A stretch of 52,918 nt of DNA from Chthoniobacterales bacterium (GTDB lineage: Bacteria; Verrucomicrobiota; Verrucomicrobiia; Chthoniobacterales; UBA10450). Shown here one piece after another: positions 31,327-40,529 of the stretch. The DNA is taken from assembly GCA_025935755.1 (NCBI GenBank), contig JAICUQ010000005.1, positions 1-52,918 on the forward strand. Reading direction: 5' to 3'. The stretch's first letter is position 1; each line of letters opens with the position of its first letter. The notes under the pieces were generated by a model. It was not told where the DNA came from and did no database searches. It worked only from the letters and a program-made list of their open reading frames with translations. A program made the translations under genes and the position numbers.

Positions 31327-31365
31327 AAAAAGCGAAGGGCGCCTTCGTTTCCGAAAGCGCCCTTC
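31327..31365 (-). terminator. Terminator of rnpB
   Basis: GAAGGGCGC (31334-31342) and GCGCCCTTC (31357-31365) form a 9-bp stem whose loop can extend pairing (TTCG..CGAA). On the minus strand the stem is followed by GCTTTTTG. It lies 6 bases past the proposed RNase P RNA 3' end. Confidence 0.7.
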
Positions 31366-31371
31366 ATAGTT

Positions 31372-31784
31372 CGATGGCGATAAGCCGAATTCTGTCGGCC
31401 CAGCAGTTGCGGGCCTGATGATCATTCATCTCATCCGCCTCGCACGCGGGACGGATGCCCGTCCCGCACACGCGGGACGTGGTGCGACGATACCCGAGGA
31501 TTTAGCGGGCCGGCTGCCCTGCCTCTGTTTTGTCTTGCACCGCATGGGGTTTTTCGTGCCTCGCGAATTGCTCCGCGAGCGGTGAGCTCTTACCTCGCCA
31601 TTTCACCCTTGCCCGTACTTTTCTCAAAGAACCGGCGGTGTGTTTTCTGTGACACTTTCCGTCAACAACCGCTTTCGCAGATATTGCCCGCGTATTTTAC
31701 GCGGCATGCTGCCGTATGGTGTTCGGACTTTCCTCCAGCGAGTCCCGCCAGCGCGGGATCCACCGGCGATCATCTGCCATCGGC
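31372..31784 (-). ncRNA. rnpB: RNase P RNA (bacterial type A)
   Basis: Catalytic RNA of RNase P, about 413 nt on the minus strand. Conserved blocks in order are GAGGAAAGTCCGAACACC, ACAGAAAACACACCGCC, AGGGTGAAATGGCGAGGTAA with GAGCTCACCG, and ACAGAATTCGGCTTATCG near the 3' end. Helix P1 pairs CGATGGC with GCCATCG, which sets the ends at about 31784 and 31372. A variable helix contains an added REP-like palindrome (31446-31479). A terminator follows at 31327-31365. Confidence 0.95.
31446..31479 (-). repeat. Palindromic insert in a variable arm of RNase P RNA
   Basis: GCGGGACG occurs at 31446-31453 and 31472-31479 and its complement CGTCCCGC at 31460-31467, so the middle copy can pair with either neighbour. 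This extra GC-rich material lies between the conserved P-RNA blocks and is not part of the core. Confidence 0.55.
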
Positions 31785-31934
31785 GCATAATGTAGCGCAG
31801 AAACAAAAATCTGGAAGCCAGCGCGCTATGAATTTCGGAAGGACAAACGCAGGAAGGGCTTTACGCCGCAGGCGCTTTTGGAATGCGGTGTCTTGACACG
31901 GCATTAGATCGCGAAGCAACAGTCCTTTCTCTGG

Positions 31935-32423
31935 TCAGAAAGGTGAGTGCACATTCATCAGAAAAATTGTGATCATCGCCAGCGCGATGATTACTTTGGC
32001 GAGCATTGAGCCAATGTTTCCGAGCAGACTTCCCCACCCTGCGCGGCCAGCGTCGATCATTCGTTTGCCCGCGATGACTTCACCTGCGATTGCGCCAATG
32101 ACTGGGCCAATGAAGAGGCCGATCAAACCAAAAAACAATCCGATTAGCGCTCCCAGGATCGCGCCAAACGTTCCCCACTTCGTGGCACCGAAATATTTCG
32201 CCCCGAAATATCCAGCGAGAATGTCGAGCGCGTATGACACCAGCGTCAACAAGCCGAGCACAATGATTGTTCGCCAGCCGATACTCTTGTCGGGTCCGAG
32301 CATTATTCGGTGAATCACCGCCGCCGCGAGGATAATCGTGGTACCCGGTAAAACGGGAACCACGGTGCCGATCAAACCGACAGCGAAAAGCACAATCGTC
32401 AAAAGCCACCAGAACAGTTCCAT
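31935..32423 (-). CDS. DUF456 family membrane protein
   Basis: A 162-residue polytopic membrane protein. The start ELFWWLLTIVLFAVGLIGTV then VPVLPGTTIILAAAVIH is the DUF456 signature, where PxLPG lies between helices one and two. A Gly-rich central region (GTFGAILGALIGLFFGLIGL) forms close-packed helices with GxxxG spacing. The function is unknown; DUF456 proteins are widespread small membrane proteins. It is a monocistronic gene. Confidence 0.9.
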   Translation of the reverse strand: MELFWWLLTIVLFAVGLIGTVVPVLPGTTIILAAAVIHRIMLGPDKSIGWRTIIVLGLLTLVSYALDILAGYFGAKYFGATKWGTFGAILGALIGLFFGLIGLFIGPVIGAIAGEVIAGKRMIDAGRAGWGSLLGNIGSMLAKVIIALAMITIFLMNVHSPF

Positions 32424-32533
32424 CGTAAAGGTTCAGGCGTTGCAGGGTTTCAGCGTGGAAGCGGTAAGTGATGATTCATAGCGATTGCAGTGACATCTCT
32501 GAGCAAGGCCTTACGCAAATTAAACGTGTGATC

Positions 32534-32563
32534 AGAGATTCTTCGCTTCGCTCAGAATGACAG
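32534..32563 (+). repeat. Solo arm of the AATGACA repeat family
   Basis: AGAGATTCTTCGCTTCGCTC is followed by AGAATGACAG. A weak counterpart (TGACATCTCTGAGC) lies about 45 bp upstream, so this may be a degraded full element at about 32489-32563. Confidence 0.55.
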
Positions 32564-32576
32564 GAAGGGAGGATCA

Positions 32577-32648
32577 CTTCAACGCTTCAACGCTTCAACG
32601 CTTCAACGCTTCAACGCTTCAACGCTTCAACGCTTCAACGCTTCAACG
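32577..32648 (+). repeat. Nine perfect tandem copies of an 8-bp unit (CTTCAACG)
   Basis: 72 bases made only of the octamer CTTCAACG repeated nine times without a mismatch, ending 72 bases before the peroxiredoxin ATG. The gap 32424-32720 holds no gene. Perfect short repeats change copy number by slippage, so promoter spacing could vary between cells. Confidence 0.95.
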
Positions 32649-32720
32649 ATCTCTTTGACCCTCTGCATGCTGAATTTATAGTGAATTTCCTACTCAAAAT
32701 CACAACCAAAGGATTCACCC

Positions 32721-33215
32721 ATGCCACTTGCCGTTGGAACGAAAGCGCCAGACTTCACCTTATCCACCAAGGTCCCTGCTGGAACCAAGCAGATCCGGCT
32801 CAGCGACAACTTTGAAAGCAAGAACACACTGTTGCTTTTCTTTCCGATGGCCTTCACGAAGGTGTGCACCGCGGAAATGTGTGAAGTTAGCGCCGGGCTG
32901 AATTCGTACATCGGCTTGAACGCTGCTGTGTATGGAATCAGCGGCGACAATCCGTTTGCACAGGCCGCATGGGCGGAGAAGGAAAAGATCATCGTGCCAT
33001 TGTTAAGCGATTACGAACACAAGGTGGCTAAGGCTTACGACGTGATGTACGATTCTTTCCTGCCGCAGATGGATTTGGGCATGGGCGGCGTTCCAAAGCG
33101 CTCCGCATTCGTCGTGGATAGGAATGGCCTAATCCAGTACGCGGAGAGTAACGACGACCCGGGGAAGTTGCCAAATTTCGAGAAGATTAAAACCAAACTG
33201 GAAGAGCTGAAATGA
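32721..33215 (+). CDS. Peroxiredoxin (AhpC/TSA redoxin family, PrxQ/Bcp-like)
   Basis: Thiol peroxidase of 164 residues that reduces hydrogen and organic peroxides. The active-site loop FFPMAFTKVCTAEMC contains the peroxidatic Cys49 and a second Cys54 four residues on in the same helix, as in atypical two-Cys PrxQ/Bcp enzymes. The thioredoxin fold starts APDFTLSTKV and ends near GVPKRSAFVVDRNGLIQYA. An AAAGGA ribosome site lies before the ATG. The 9 x 8-bp tandem repeat is just upstream and acnA follows. Confidence 0.93.
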   Translation: MPLAVGTKAPDFTLSTKVPAGTKQIRLSDNFESKNTLLLFFPMAFTKVCTAEMCEVSAGLNSYIGLNAAVYGISGDNPFAQAAWAEKEKIIVPLLSDYEHKVAKAYDVMYDSFLPQMDLGMGGVPKRSAFVVDRNGLIQYAESNDDPGKLPNFEKIKTKLEELK

Positions 33216-33220
33216 ATGCC

Positions 33221-33346
33221 GTCATGTCGAGCAAAGTCGCTGCAACGGAATGCCGAAGCATGAGGCGAGGCTTTCAAAGATCCCGATGTGAGACCTGCAG
33301 TACTGCCATGGGATTGCTCGAATGCGCTTCGTTTCGCCCGAATGAC
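33221..33346. repeat. Inverted-repeat element of the AATGACA family between peroxiredoxin and acnA genes
   Basis: It opens with GTCATGTCGAGCAAAGTCG (33221-33239) and closes with TTCGTTTCGCCCGAATGAC (33328-33346), an imperfect inverted pair matching the element at 23958-24044. The 126-bp element fills almost the whole gap and ends 10 bases before the acnA start, so it supplies most of the acnA leader. Confidence 0.65.
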
Positions 33347-33356
33347 AGAACTTAAA

Positions 33357-36308
33357 ATGAATGACGAATTTAATACGCTAAAAACATTCGACGCCGGTAA
33401 AGGCCGGGAAGGCCTTTTCTTTTCATTAACGCACCTGGAAGAAGAAGGAATCGGCAAAATTTCGCGGTTGCCGGTCAGCATTCGAATTGTGCTGGAATCG
33501 GTGCTGCGCAACTGCGACGGGAAAAAAGTCCAGCGTAAAGATGTAGAAGCGCTTGCAAAATGGAATGCGAAGTCCCCAGCGAACACCGAGGTCCCATTTG
33601 TCGTTGCGCGCATTGTGTTACAGGACTTTACCGGAGTTCCGCTCATCGTTGACCTCGCGGCGATGCGTAACGCTGTGCAACGCCTCGGACGCGATCCGAA
33701 GATCATCGAGCCGCTCGTGCCGGTCGACCTCGTCGTCGATCATTCCGTCCAGGTCGATTTCTTTGGGTCGCCGCGCGCTCTGGAACTCAATTTGGACATG
33801 GAGTTCAAACGCAATCGCGAGCGTTACCAGTTTCTCAAATGGGGACAACAGGCATTCAAAACTTTCCAACTCATTCCGCCGGGCATCGGAATCGTGCACC
33901 AGGTCAATTTGGAATATCTCGCGAAAGGCGTCCTGACGAGTAGCGGGAACCTCCTCCTTGGGAAGAATAAAAACGCAACCGGGACAGATGCGCTGCTTTA
34001 TTTCCCTGACACGCTGGTCGGCACTGATTCGCACACGACGATGATCAACGGCCTTGGCGTCGTTGGCTGGGGTGTCGGCGGAATTGAGGCGGAAGCCGGG
34101 ATGCTTGGACAGCCTGTTTACTTTTTAACGCCGGAAGTGGTAGGCGTGCACATCACTGGAAAATTGCGCGAAGGGGTGACCGCAACCGATCTCGTCCTGC
34201 ACATTACAGAGTTGCTGCGCGCGCAAAAAGTCGTCGGCAAATTCGTTGAGTTTTACGGTGAAGGTGCTGCGTCGCTTCCCGTACCTGACCGCGCAACCAT
34301 CGGCAACATGTCTCCCGAGTACGGCGCCACGATGGGTTTCTTCCCCGTTGACCGCGAGTCGGTGAATTATTTGCGAGCTACCGGACGCACCGAGGAACAA
34401 TGCCTCGCGTTCGAAAATTATTTTCGGGCCCAGAAGATGTTTGGCATGCCGCGAAAAGGCGAAATTGATTACAGCGTTGATATCGATTTGGATCTGGCCG
34501 ACGTGCAGCCGAGCGTTGCCGGGCCGAAGAGGCCGCAAGACAGGATCGATTTACCGGAGCTCGGGACAAAATTTCGCGAGCTTCTTGAAAAACCGGTGCC
34601 TGACGGCGGCTACGGGAAGAAACAGATCGATCTTCGCGAAAAGCATGTCGTCGAATTGAATGGCAGCGCGCCACGCAACGACACAATGTTTTCTACCGAT
34701 ACAAAGGAGCATCAGGGGATCAGGCCCGGTGAACCAATGAACGTGCTGGAGATGGTTGCAAACCGGCCGACACCCGATCCGAGCAAGGAGATCGAAGCCG
34801 AATCCAGCCAGGTTTTTCCACCCGGGCGTACTCACATTGGCCACGGTAGTGTCCTGATCGCCGCGATAACCAGCTGCACCAACACGAGTAATCCCAGCGT
34901 GATGATCGCGGCCGGGTTGTTGGCCAAAAAAGCCGTCGAACGCGGTTTGCATGTAGACCCTGGCGTGAAAACATCGCTCGCTCCGGGATCGCGCGTTGTT
35001 TCCGATTATCTCGAAAAGACCGGTCTCCAGAATTATCTCAACCAGCTCGGATTTAATCTCGTCGGCTACGGTTGCACGACTTGCATTGGCAACTCAGGTC
35101 CGCTGCATCCAAACATCGAAAAAACAATCCACAAATACGATCTGGTCACCGCGTCGGTTCTTTCAGGAAACCGGAATTTTGAAGCGCGCGTGCATCAGCA
35201 TATCAAAGCGAATTTTCTGATGTCGCCGCCGCTTGTAGTTGCCTTCGCCCTTGCCGGCCGAGTCCACATCGATCTTTCCCGCGAACCACTTGGTAAAGAC
35301 AAGGACGGCAAAGAGACTTTTCTTCGCGATCTGTGGCCGACTCTTAAGGAGATCCAGGAGATGATGCAGAAAGCGCTCACACCGGAAACATTCCGCAAAT
35401 TTTATCGCAATTTCGCAGAACAAAATCCCAAGTGGAACGACATCCCATCGAGCACAGGCGACATTTATCAGTGGGACGAAAAAAGCGATTACATTCATGA
35501 CCCGCCGTTCTTCGAAGGCTTCTCCATGGAGCCGGGACATATCGCAGAAATCCGGGGCGCTCGCGCGCTTGGTATTTTCGGCGACACCGTCACGACCGAT
35601 CACATCTCGCCTGCAGGAGCAATCAAAGAGAGTTCCCCTGCCGGAAAATATTTGGTGTCGCGCGGAATTCAGCCGCGCGATTTCAACAGTTACGGCAGCC
35701 GCCGGGGTAACGATCTGGTGATGACTCGGGGCACATTTGCGAATGTGCGAATTAAAAACCTGATGGTGCCGGGAACGGAAGGCGGCGTGACGAAATATTA
35801 TGGTAGCGCAAGCGTCCCGCTTGCGAAGGAGCGCAAGCCAAAGGCTGGCGCTACTCTTGGCGAACAGATGACGATCTTCGACGCCGCGATGAAGTATGCG
35901 GAGACGAAAACTCCATTGGTCATTCTCGCCGGGCACGAGTACGGGACAGGCTCGTCGCGCGATTGGGCCGCAAAGGGGACCCGTTTGTTAGGCGTGAAAG
36001 CGGTGATCGCCGCGAGTTTTGAGCGCATTCATCGTTCGAACCTTGTCGGAATGGGCGTCTTGCCGTTGCAATTTCCAGAGGGGACCAATGCGCAATCGCT
36101 CGGTCTGGACGGCTCGGAGAAGTTTTCGATCACAGGTCTATCCGACTCGATCAAACCAGGACAACAGGTGACGCTGGAAATAGAAAAGACAAGCGGAGAG
36201 AAACAAACGTTGCCGGTGAAGCTCCGAATCGATACGCCCATCGAGATCGATTATTACCGTCACGGCGGGATTTTGCCGTTTGTGCTCAGGCAATTGCTGT
36301 CGAAATAA
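33357..36308 (+). CDS. acnA: Aconitate hydratase A
   Basis: TCA-cycle enzyme interconverting citrate and isocitrate with a [4Fe-4S] cluster. It has 983 residues, longer than the usual 890-900. Cluster ligands are in [13 protein letters not shown] and [12 protein letters not shown]. Other blocks are [50 protein letters not shown] and [20 protein letters not shown] with FERIHRSNL. Part of the extra length is a palindromic repeat encoding about residues 816-833, and part lies around residues 395-470. ATG at 33357 fits the family start; an ATG at 33342 would lie in the upstream repeat element. Confidence 0.95.
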   Translation: MNDEFNTLKTFDAGKGREGLFFSLTHLEEEGIGKISRLPVSIRIVLESVLRNCDGKKVQRKDVEALAKWNAKSPANTEVPFVVARIVLQDFTGVPLIVDLAAMRNAVQRLGRDPKIIEPLVPVDLVVDHSVQVDFFGSPRALELNLDMEFKRNRERYQFLKWGQQAFKTFQLIPPGIGIVHQVNLEYLAKGVLTSSGNLLLGKNKNATGTDALLYFPDTLVGTDSHTTMINGLGVVGWGVGGIEAEAGMLGQPVYFLTPEVVGVHITGKLREGVTATDLVLHITELLRAQKVVGKFVEFYGEGAASLPVPDRATIGNMSPEYGATMGFFPVDRESVNYLRATGRTEEQCLAFENYFRAQKMFGMPRKGEIDYSVDIDLDLADVQPSVAGPKRPQDRIDLPELGTKFRELLEKPVPDGGYGKKQIDLREKHVVELNGSAPRNDTMFSTDTKEHQGIRPGEPMNVLEMVANRPTPDPSKEIEAESSQVFPPGRTHIGHGSVLIAAITSCTNTSNPSVMIAAGLLAKKAVERGLHVDPGVKTSLAPGSRVVSDYLEKTGLQNYLNQLGFNLVGYGCTTCIGNSGPLHPNIEKTIHKYDLVTASVLSGNRNFEARVHQHIKANFLMSPPLVVAFALAGRVHIDLSREPLGKDKDGKETFLRDLWPTLKEIQEMMQKALTPETFRKFYRNFAEQNPKWNDIPSSTGDIYQWDEKSDYIHDPPFFEGFSMEPGHIAEIRGARALGIFGDTVTTDHISPAGAIKESSPAGKYLVSRGIQPRDFNSYGSRRGNDLVMTRGTFANVRIKNLMVPGTEGGVTKYYGSASVPLAKERKPKAGATLGEQMTIFDAAMKYAETKTPLVILAGHEYGTGSSRDWAAKGTRLLGVKAVIAASFERIHRSNLVGMGVLPLQFPEGTNAQSLGLDGSEKFSITGLSDSIKPGQQVTLEIEKTSGEKQTLPVKLRIDTPIEIDYYRHGGILPFVLRQLLSK
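35803..35854 (+). repeat. Palindromic GTAGCGC...GCGCTAC element inserted in frame in acnA
   Basis: A 52-bp element with intact ends GTAGCGC (35803-35809) and GCGCTAC (35848-35854) and two inner hairpins (GCAAGCG/CGCTTGC and AGCC-aaa-GGCT). It encodes [18 protein letters not shown] between the conserved EGGVTKY and [11 protein letters not shown], where aconitases normally have only a few residues. The frame is not broken. Confidence 0.75.
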
Positions 36309-36413
36309 CAATTGTTGGGCGTCGTTGTGAGACGCCAGTTCTGCACGTGGCACCTGATGGTTTCGGGCAATCATCGCTTTCCTCGCGAATTGTTTGCCGT
36401 CGGCAAAATTCAA

Positions 36414-39335
36414 CTACTTGCTGGCCGCCTTGGCTGCGGCAATGATTTTTTCGAAGCGCGGATCGCCGCGCAAATCATCCCAGCACGGATTCAAGAGGAG
36501 ATCGCCGTATGTCGGCGTGTATCCGGGAAGCCTCACGATTTTTTCGAGTTGCGCGAGTGCTGCATCACGCTCGCCCGTCCACGCGTACACCAGCGCCAGG
36601 TTGGCAATGTTCACCGGGCCGTTGAGTGACTCCGTCGCCATCGGCTGGAGCTCGACCGCGCGAAGCGCCTCGCGGATTGCATTTTCTTTTCGACCAAGGC
36701 CGGCATCGTACCTTGCCAAAGCGGCAAGGTAGTCTGCTTGATCGTAGGGTTTGTCTCTGTCTCGCGCCTCGTCCGCCCTGCGCGCGGCTGCAAACGCATC
36801 GAGCGCGTCCTGTTTATCGCCGCGCGCACGGGCAACTTGTGCCTGAGCCCACTCCGGAGGTCCACCGAACGCGCCGAACTGAGATGCCGCCCCCTTCGGT
36901 CCTCTCATGGCGACCATGCGATCGGCCTCATCGTAATCCCGGAGGTAGAGCGCTGCTGTGAATCGCGTGCCCCAGATGTATGGCGTTGGATTGAAGTCCA
37001 CCGGGACTTGTTTAAGAAGACGTTGAGCCGCGATTGGATCACCCTGCGCCAGCTTGATTTCGGCGATGTCTGTCTTAAACGAAGGATTCTCTGCCTTACC
37101 GTCGGACGCCCTAAGCGCGAGTTTTTCGCAGTCGGAGTAGCGGCGCATTTCAAAACAAGTCGCCCACAGATGGTATGCGATCTCGCGATTGCGTGGATCA
37201 AGTTCACTCGCTCTTTTGAGGTCGGCGAGTGAAGCGTCCCAACGATTCTGATGCCTGCCAACCATCGCGCCAAGGAAAAGGGCTTCGGGATTGTTCGGCA
37301 GTTTTTGCCGAACAATCATCACTTCGTCGCCCGCTCGGCCGTAGTAGGACACCGCTTCCGCCGAACTAACCTGAGAAGCAGTGTACCAATAACAACGCGC
37401 GAGGGCTAAGTGAGGTTCGGGCAAATCCGGGCGCAATCGCAGGGCCGTGTCCGCCGCTTTCTTTGCTAACTTTAAATGCCTGGCTGTGTCGAGTTCCTGA
37501 CCTAAGTCGCCCACTTCAATCTCAGCTTTTGCGAGCTCACAGTACGCCAACGCGAAGTTTGGATCGCGCTCTGTTGCCTTTTCGAGCAACTCGACTCGTT
37601 GGGCCGCTGGCTTTTCGGCGCCGTGCCAGTTTTCGTAGATGTTCATCTCCTTGGCTTTTATGTAATAGGCGTACGCGACCAGGTCCGCGGTTGGTCGTTC
37701 CTGGATTGCGGCCTTTTCCGATGGCGAAAGTTCGGCCCGAAGTTGATCGGCGATTCGCTGCGCGATCTCGCTTTGAATGGAAAAAATATCGGAAAAGTCG
37801 CGGTCGTAATGCTCAGCCCAGAGATGCGCGTCCTTACGGGCGTCAATCAGCTGCACGTTGACCCGAACTCGCGCACCCGCGCGTTGGACACTTCCTTCAA
37901 CCACATGCGAAACGCCCAGAGTTCTTGCGATGTCGCGAAGGTTACGCTCCGAGCCGCTCTTGTATTTCATCACGCTGGTTCGGCTGATAACCTTCAGGTC
38001 GGCAACCTTAGAGAGATCAGTCAAAATTTCGTCTTGCACGCCTCCCGCAAAAAATGCGTTTTCTTCGTCTTTGCTGAGATTTTCAAAAGGCAGGACAGCA
38101 ATACTTTTCTCAGGTGGCGGGTTCATCGCCAGGTTTGGACGGCGAACGAACGTGAATGTCAGCGCCAGAGTAGCTGCTAACAGCATAACTACTAGAGCTA
38201 CGGGCGATCGTACCCAGCGCAGCCAGAAAGGAGCAGTGGCGCGTTGTAATTTGAATTCCAGTTTCCGCCGCAGCTCTTTGAGCGCGTGAAGCAGGTCAGG
38301 CGCACTGTGATAGCGTCGAGCGGGATCTTTGCCTAACGCCTTGCTAACAATCTGCTGAAGCCCAGCAGGCGCGCGGGCGACGGAACGGCTAAGCGCCGGC
38401 GGTTCTTTCCCAAGAATTGAAGATATCACCTCTTTTGGTGTGTCACCGCTGAATGGCCCATGACCAGTTACCATTTCGTAAAGCACCACGCCCAGACTCC
38501 AGATGTCGGTAGTCTTATCAACATGGCCCCCGCGCGCTTGCTCCGGTGACATGTAACGGACGGTTCCCAGCACCGAACCTAAATTGGTTTCAACCAGCAA
38601 CAGTGCTTCATGTTTCGGCAACGATGTTGAAAGCTCCTGCTCGGCAAGCTTCGCGATTCCAAAGTCGAGCACTTTTGCGTAGCCATCCGGCCGAAGCATG
38701 ATGTTCTCGGGCTTGATGTCGCGATGGATGATTCCCGCGTGATGAGCGGCGGCGAGCGCACTTGCAACCTGAATCGCGACGTCAAGCGCTTCGGTCAACG
38801 GCATACGCCCGCGCGCTAGACGATCGCGCAGCGTTTCGCCTTCGATCAATTCACTGGCAATGTAATGAATCGAGTTGTCCTCACCGATCTCGTAAACGGT
38901 CAGGATGTTCGGATGATTGAGCGCAACCACCGCGCGGGCTTCTCGTTCAAACCGCTTCAGTCGCTCGGCGTCATCAGTAAACCGCAACGGCAAAAGCTTG
39001 AGCGCAGCTTTTCGGCGGGCCACGATATCGGTCGCAAGATAAACCTCACCCATGCCGCCGGTGCCGATCGATTCAGAAATTTTGTAGTGTCCGATCGTCT
39101 TCCCTACGAGCGATTCAGCGTCGCCATTTTGAATAATCCTGGCTGCGAGACCGACAGCTGACTGCTCAATGAAACCGTTTGCTCGTTGGCGTGAACTCAG
39201 AAGCGCTTCGACTTTGCGGCGCAGAACCGCATCGCCCTCACAGGCTCTGTCGAGAAACGCGCCAACCTGATCCGGATCTTGATCCAGCGCCTCGCGATAG
39301 ATCTGTTCAATCGTTTGAAACCGCGCCGGCGTCAT
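36414..39335 (-). CDS. Ser/Thr protein kinase with TolB-like domain and TPR repeats
   Basis: A 973-residue membrane kinase paralogous to the one at 18932. The N-terminal 50 residues (FQTIEQIYREALDQDPDQVG, AFLDRACEGD) are the typical helical cap. The kinase has GTGGMGEVYL (91-100), Lys113, HRDIKPEN (204-211), DFG (224-226) and YMSPEQARGG. A helix at about 390-412 is followed by the TolB-like domain (IAVLPFENLSKDEENAFFAG) and TPR repeats. Start 39335 is preceded by AGGTGG; ATG at 39374, abutting the sigma stop, is an alternative. It is cotranscribed with the sigma gene at 39375. Confidence 0.92.
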   Translation of the reverse strand: MTPARFQTIEQIYREALDQDPDQVGAFLDRACEGDAVLRRKVEALLSSRQRANGFIEQSAVGLAARIIQNGDAESLVGKTIGHYKISESIGTGGMGEVYLATDIVARRKAALKLLPLRFTDDAERLKRFEREARAVVALNHPNILTVYEIGEDNSIHYIASELIEGETLRDRLARGRMPLTEALDVAIQVASALAAAHHAGIIHRDIKPENIMLRPDGYAKVLDFGIAKLAEQELSTSLPKHEALLLVETNLGSVLGTVRYMSPEQARGGHVDKTTDIWSLGVVLYEMVTGHGPFSGDTPKEVISSILGKEPPALSRSVARAPAGLQQIVSKALGKDPARRYHSAPDLLHALKELRRKLEFKLQRATAPFWLRWVRSPVALVVMLLAATLALTFTFVRRPNLAMNPPPEKSIAVLPFENLSKDEENAFFAGGVQDEILTDLSKVADLKVISRTSVMKYKSGSERNLRDIARTLGVSHVVEGSVQRAGARVRVNVQLIDARKDAHLWAEHYDRDFSDIFSIQSEIAQRIADQLRAELSPSEKAAIQERPTADLVAYAYYIKAKEMNIYENWHGAEKPAAQRVELLEKATERDPNFALAYCELAKAEIEVGDLGQELDTARHLKLAKKAADTALRLRPDLPEPHLALARCYWYTASQVSSAEAVSYYGRAGDEVMIVRQKLPNNPEALFLGAMVGRHQNRWDASLADLKRASELDPRNREIAYHLWATCFEMRRYSDCEKLALRASDGKAENPSFKTDIAEIKLAQGDPIAAQRLLKQVPVDFNPTPYIWGTRFTAALYLRDYDEADRMVAMRGPKGAASQFGAFGGPPEWAQAQVARARGDKQDALDAFAAARRADEARDRDKPYDQADYLAALARYDAGLGRKENAIREALRAVELQPMATESLNGPVNIANLALVYAWTGERDAALAQLEKIVRLPGYTPTYGDLLLNPCWDDLRGDPRFEKIIAAAKAASK

Positions 39336-39374
39336 ATGCCACCTAATCTGAGGGCTGGCAGCAATGTACCTCAT

Positions 39375-39953
39375 TTACGCGTCGTTCCGCAATTCCGTGT
39401 AGAGCCACACTTTCGCAAATTCCCAATCGCGCCTGACGGTGGTCCGCGAAATTTTTAGCACCTCCGCGATCTCGTCGTAGTTCAAACCGCCAAAATATTT
39501 CAACTCGACAATCTGCGCCTTTCTCGAGTCGAGCGCTGACAATTGTTGCAGCGCTTCGTGGAGCTCAACGATCTCTTTTGATTCCTCCGGTGAAACGAGC
39601 GCTGCTTCGTCTAATTCCAGTTTAAGCGCGCCGCCGCCGCGCTTTTGCGCCTGCTGAGTCCGTGCATAGCTGACCAGAATCTGGCGCATCGCTCGTGCTG
39701 CTACGGCGAAGAAGTGCGCGCGATTCTGCCAACGGGGATTGGTTTGATCGGCCAAGCGCAGATAAGCCTCATTGACCAGCGCGGTCGTTTGCAACGTGTG
39801 GTCGCGACGCTGTCCGCTCAGATGAAAATGAGCAACCCGTCGCAGTTCCTCGTAGACCAATGGCGTCAATTCTGCGAGCGCAGCGTCGTCGCCTTGACTC
39901 CACTGCAGCAGCAGCTCGGTCACTCTTTGTTGAGAGAGAGACGACATGTCCAT
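39375..39953 (-). CDS. ECF sigma factor (Sigma70_ECF subfamily)
   Basis: A 192-residue sigma factor. Region 2 has LVYEELRRVAHFHL, LQTTALVNEAYLRLAD and RAHFFAVAARAMRQILVSYA, the hallmark of the Sigma70_ECF (ECF STK-linked) group. Region 4 is QIVELKYFGGLNYDEIAEVL with KISRTTVRRDWEFAKVWL. The stop codon directly touches an ATG of the kinase frame. There is no anti-sigma gene; the kinase is expected to control the factor, as proposed for ECF-STK pairs in Planctomycetes and Verrucomicrobia. Confidence 0.94.
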   Translation of the reverse strand: MDMSSLSQQRVTELLLQWSQGDDAALAELTPLVYEELRRVAHFHLSGQRRDHTLQTTALVNEAYLRLADQTNPRWQNRAHFFAVAARAMRQILVSYARTQQAQKRGGGALKLELDEAALVSPEESKEIVELHEALQQLSALDSRKAQIVELKYFGGLNYDEIAEVLKISRTTVRRDWEFAKVWLYTELRNDA

Positions 39954-40198
39954 AACACTTCGTCGTCATAGCCTACCCCCCCGAAACCGTTCTGCACGCA
40001 TAAGCGTCTGCGAACAAAGTTTCTCGATTCCGATGGTCACTTTGATCGGTCGTGTGCGTGCTATTGCAGTGGAACCCGAATCAATTACGAGCACTGCAAA
40101 TATTGACATCCAGCGACAAACATCTTGCGCAAGTGAAAGTAACCACCTCCAACGCCACGAACTCGGCGCGTAACTCGCAGCCATAGCTAGACAACGCC

Positions 40199-40276
40199 GC
40201 ACTGTAGCCGCCTCGCTCTGTCGAGGCGAACACGTCCGCACTGTAGCCGCCTCGCTCTGTCGAGGCGAACAGGTCG
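40199..40276 (+). repeat. Two tandem 39-bp REP-like units
   Basis: Each unit starts GCACTGTAGCCGCCTCGCTC and continues TGTCGAGGCGAACA; the first 34 bases are identical in both. Each contains the hairpin CGCCTCG-ctctgt-CGAGGCG. A third, diverged copy lies at 41713-41744. Confidence 0.85.
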
Positions 40277-40455
40277 GCCGGACGCAGCCCAGGGTTGAAC
40301 ATCGTGGAACCCGCTCGACGCGCCGTTTGGCGATCCAGATTTGCGCCGCCGTCCGGTGGCATCGTCTTGGCGCATCGCGCTGACCCACATTCCCATGGAG
40401 CGCACGGCGAAATCGCTTCGGCTCGCACAAGCCTACAGAAAAATTTGGTTCAAAC

Positions 40456-40529
40456 GAGCACTTTGCGGGCTCCTTTGCGTTTTCTCGCAGTGAAACCCGA
40501 AATCTCAAACCAAAAAGAACTAAAAAACA
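40456..40529 (+). promoter_or_regulatory. 74-nt leader cassette, copy 1
   Basis: From GAGCACTTTG to the ATG at 40530. It aligns over its full 74-nt length with 41823-41896 at roughly two-thirds identity, including GCGTxT, CAGTG, CTCAAA/CTCAAAACC and an A-rich end. It has no GGAGG ribosome site; translation start may rely on the A-rich leader. Confidence 0.6.

Larger units (their letters stand above)
39954..40529. other. 576-bp intergenic region with repeats and a leader cassette
   Basis: Divergent start region between the sigma gene and the HAF protein gene. It holds the 39-bp tandem repeat (40199-40276) and the 74-nt leader (40456-40529). The remaining open frames on both strands are compositionally odd and lack ribosome sites; I see no gene. 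Confidence 0.6.

Noticed and set aside
32577-32648. CRISPR-like array
   Set aside because: The unit is only 8 bp with no spacers, so it is a microsatellite-type tandem repeat.
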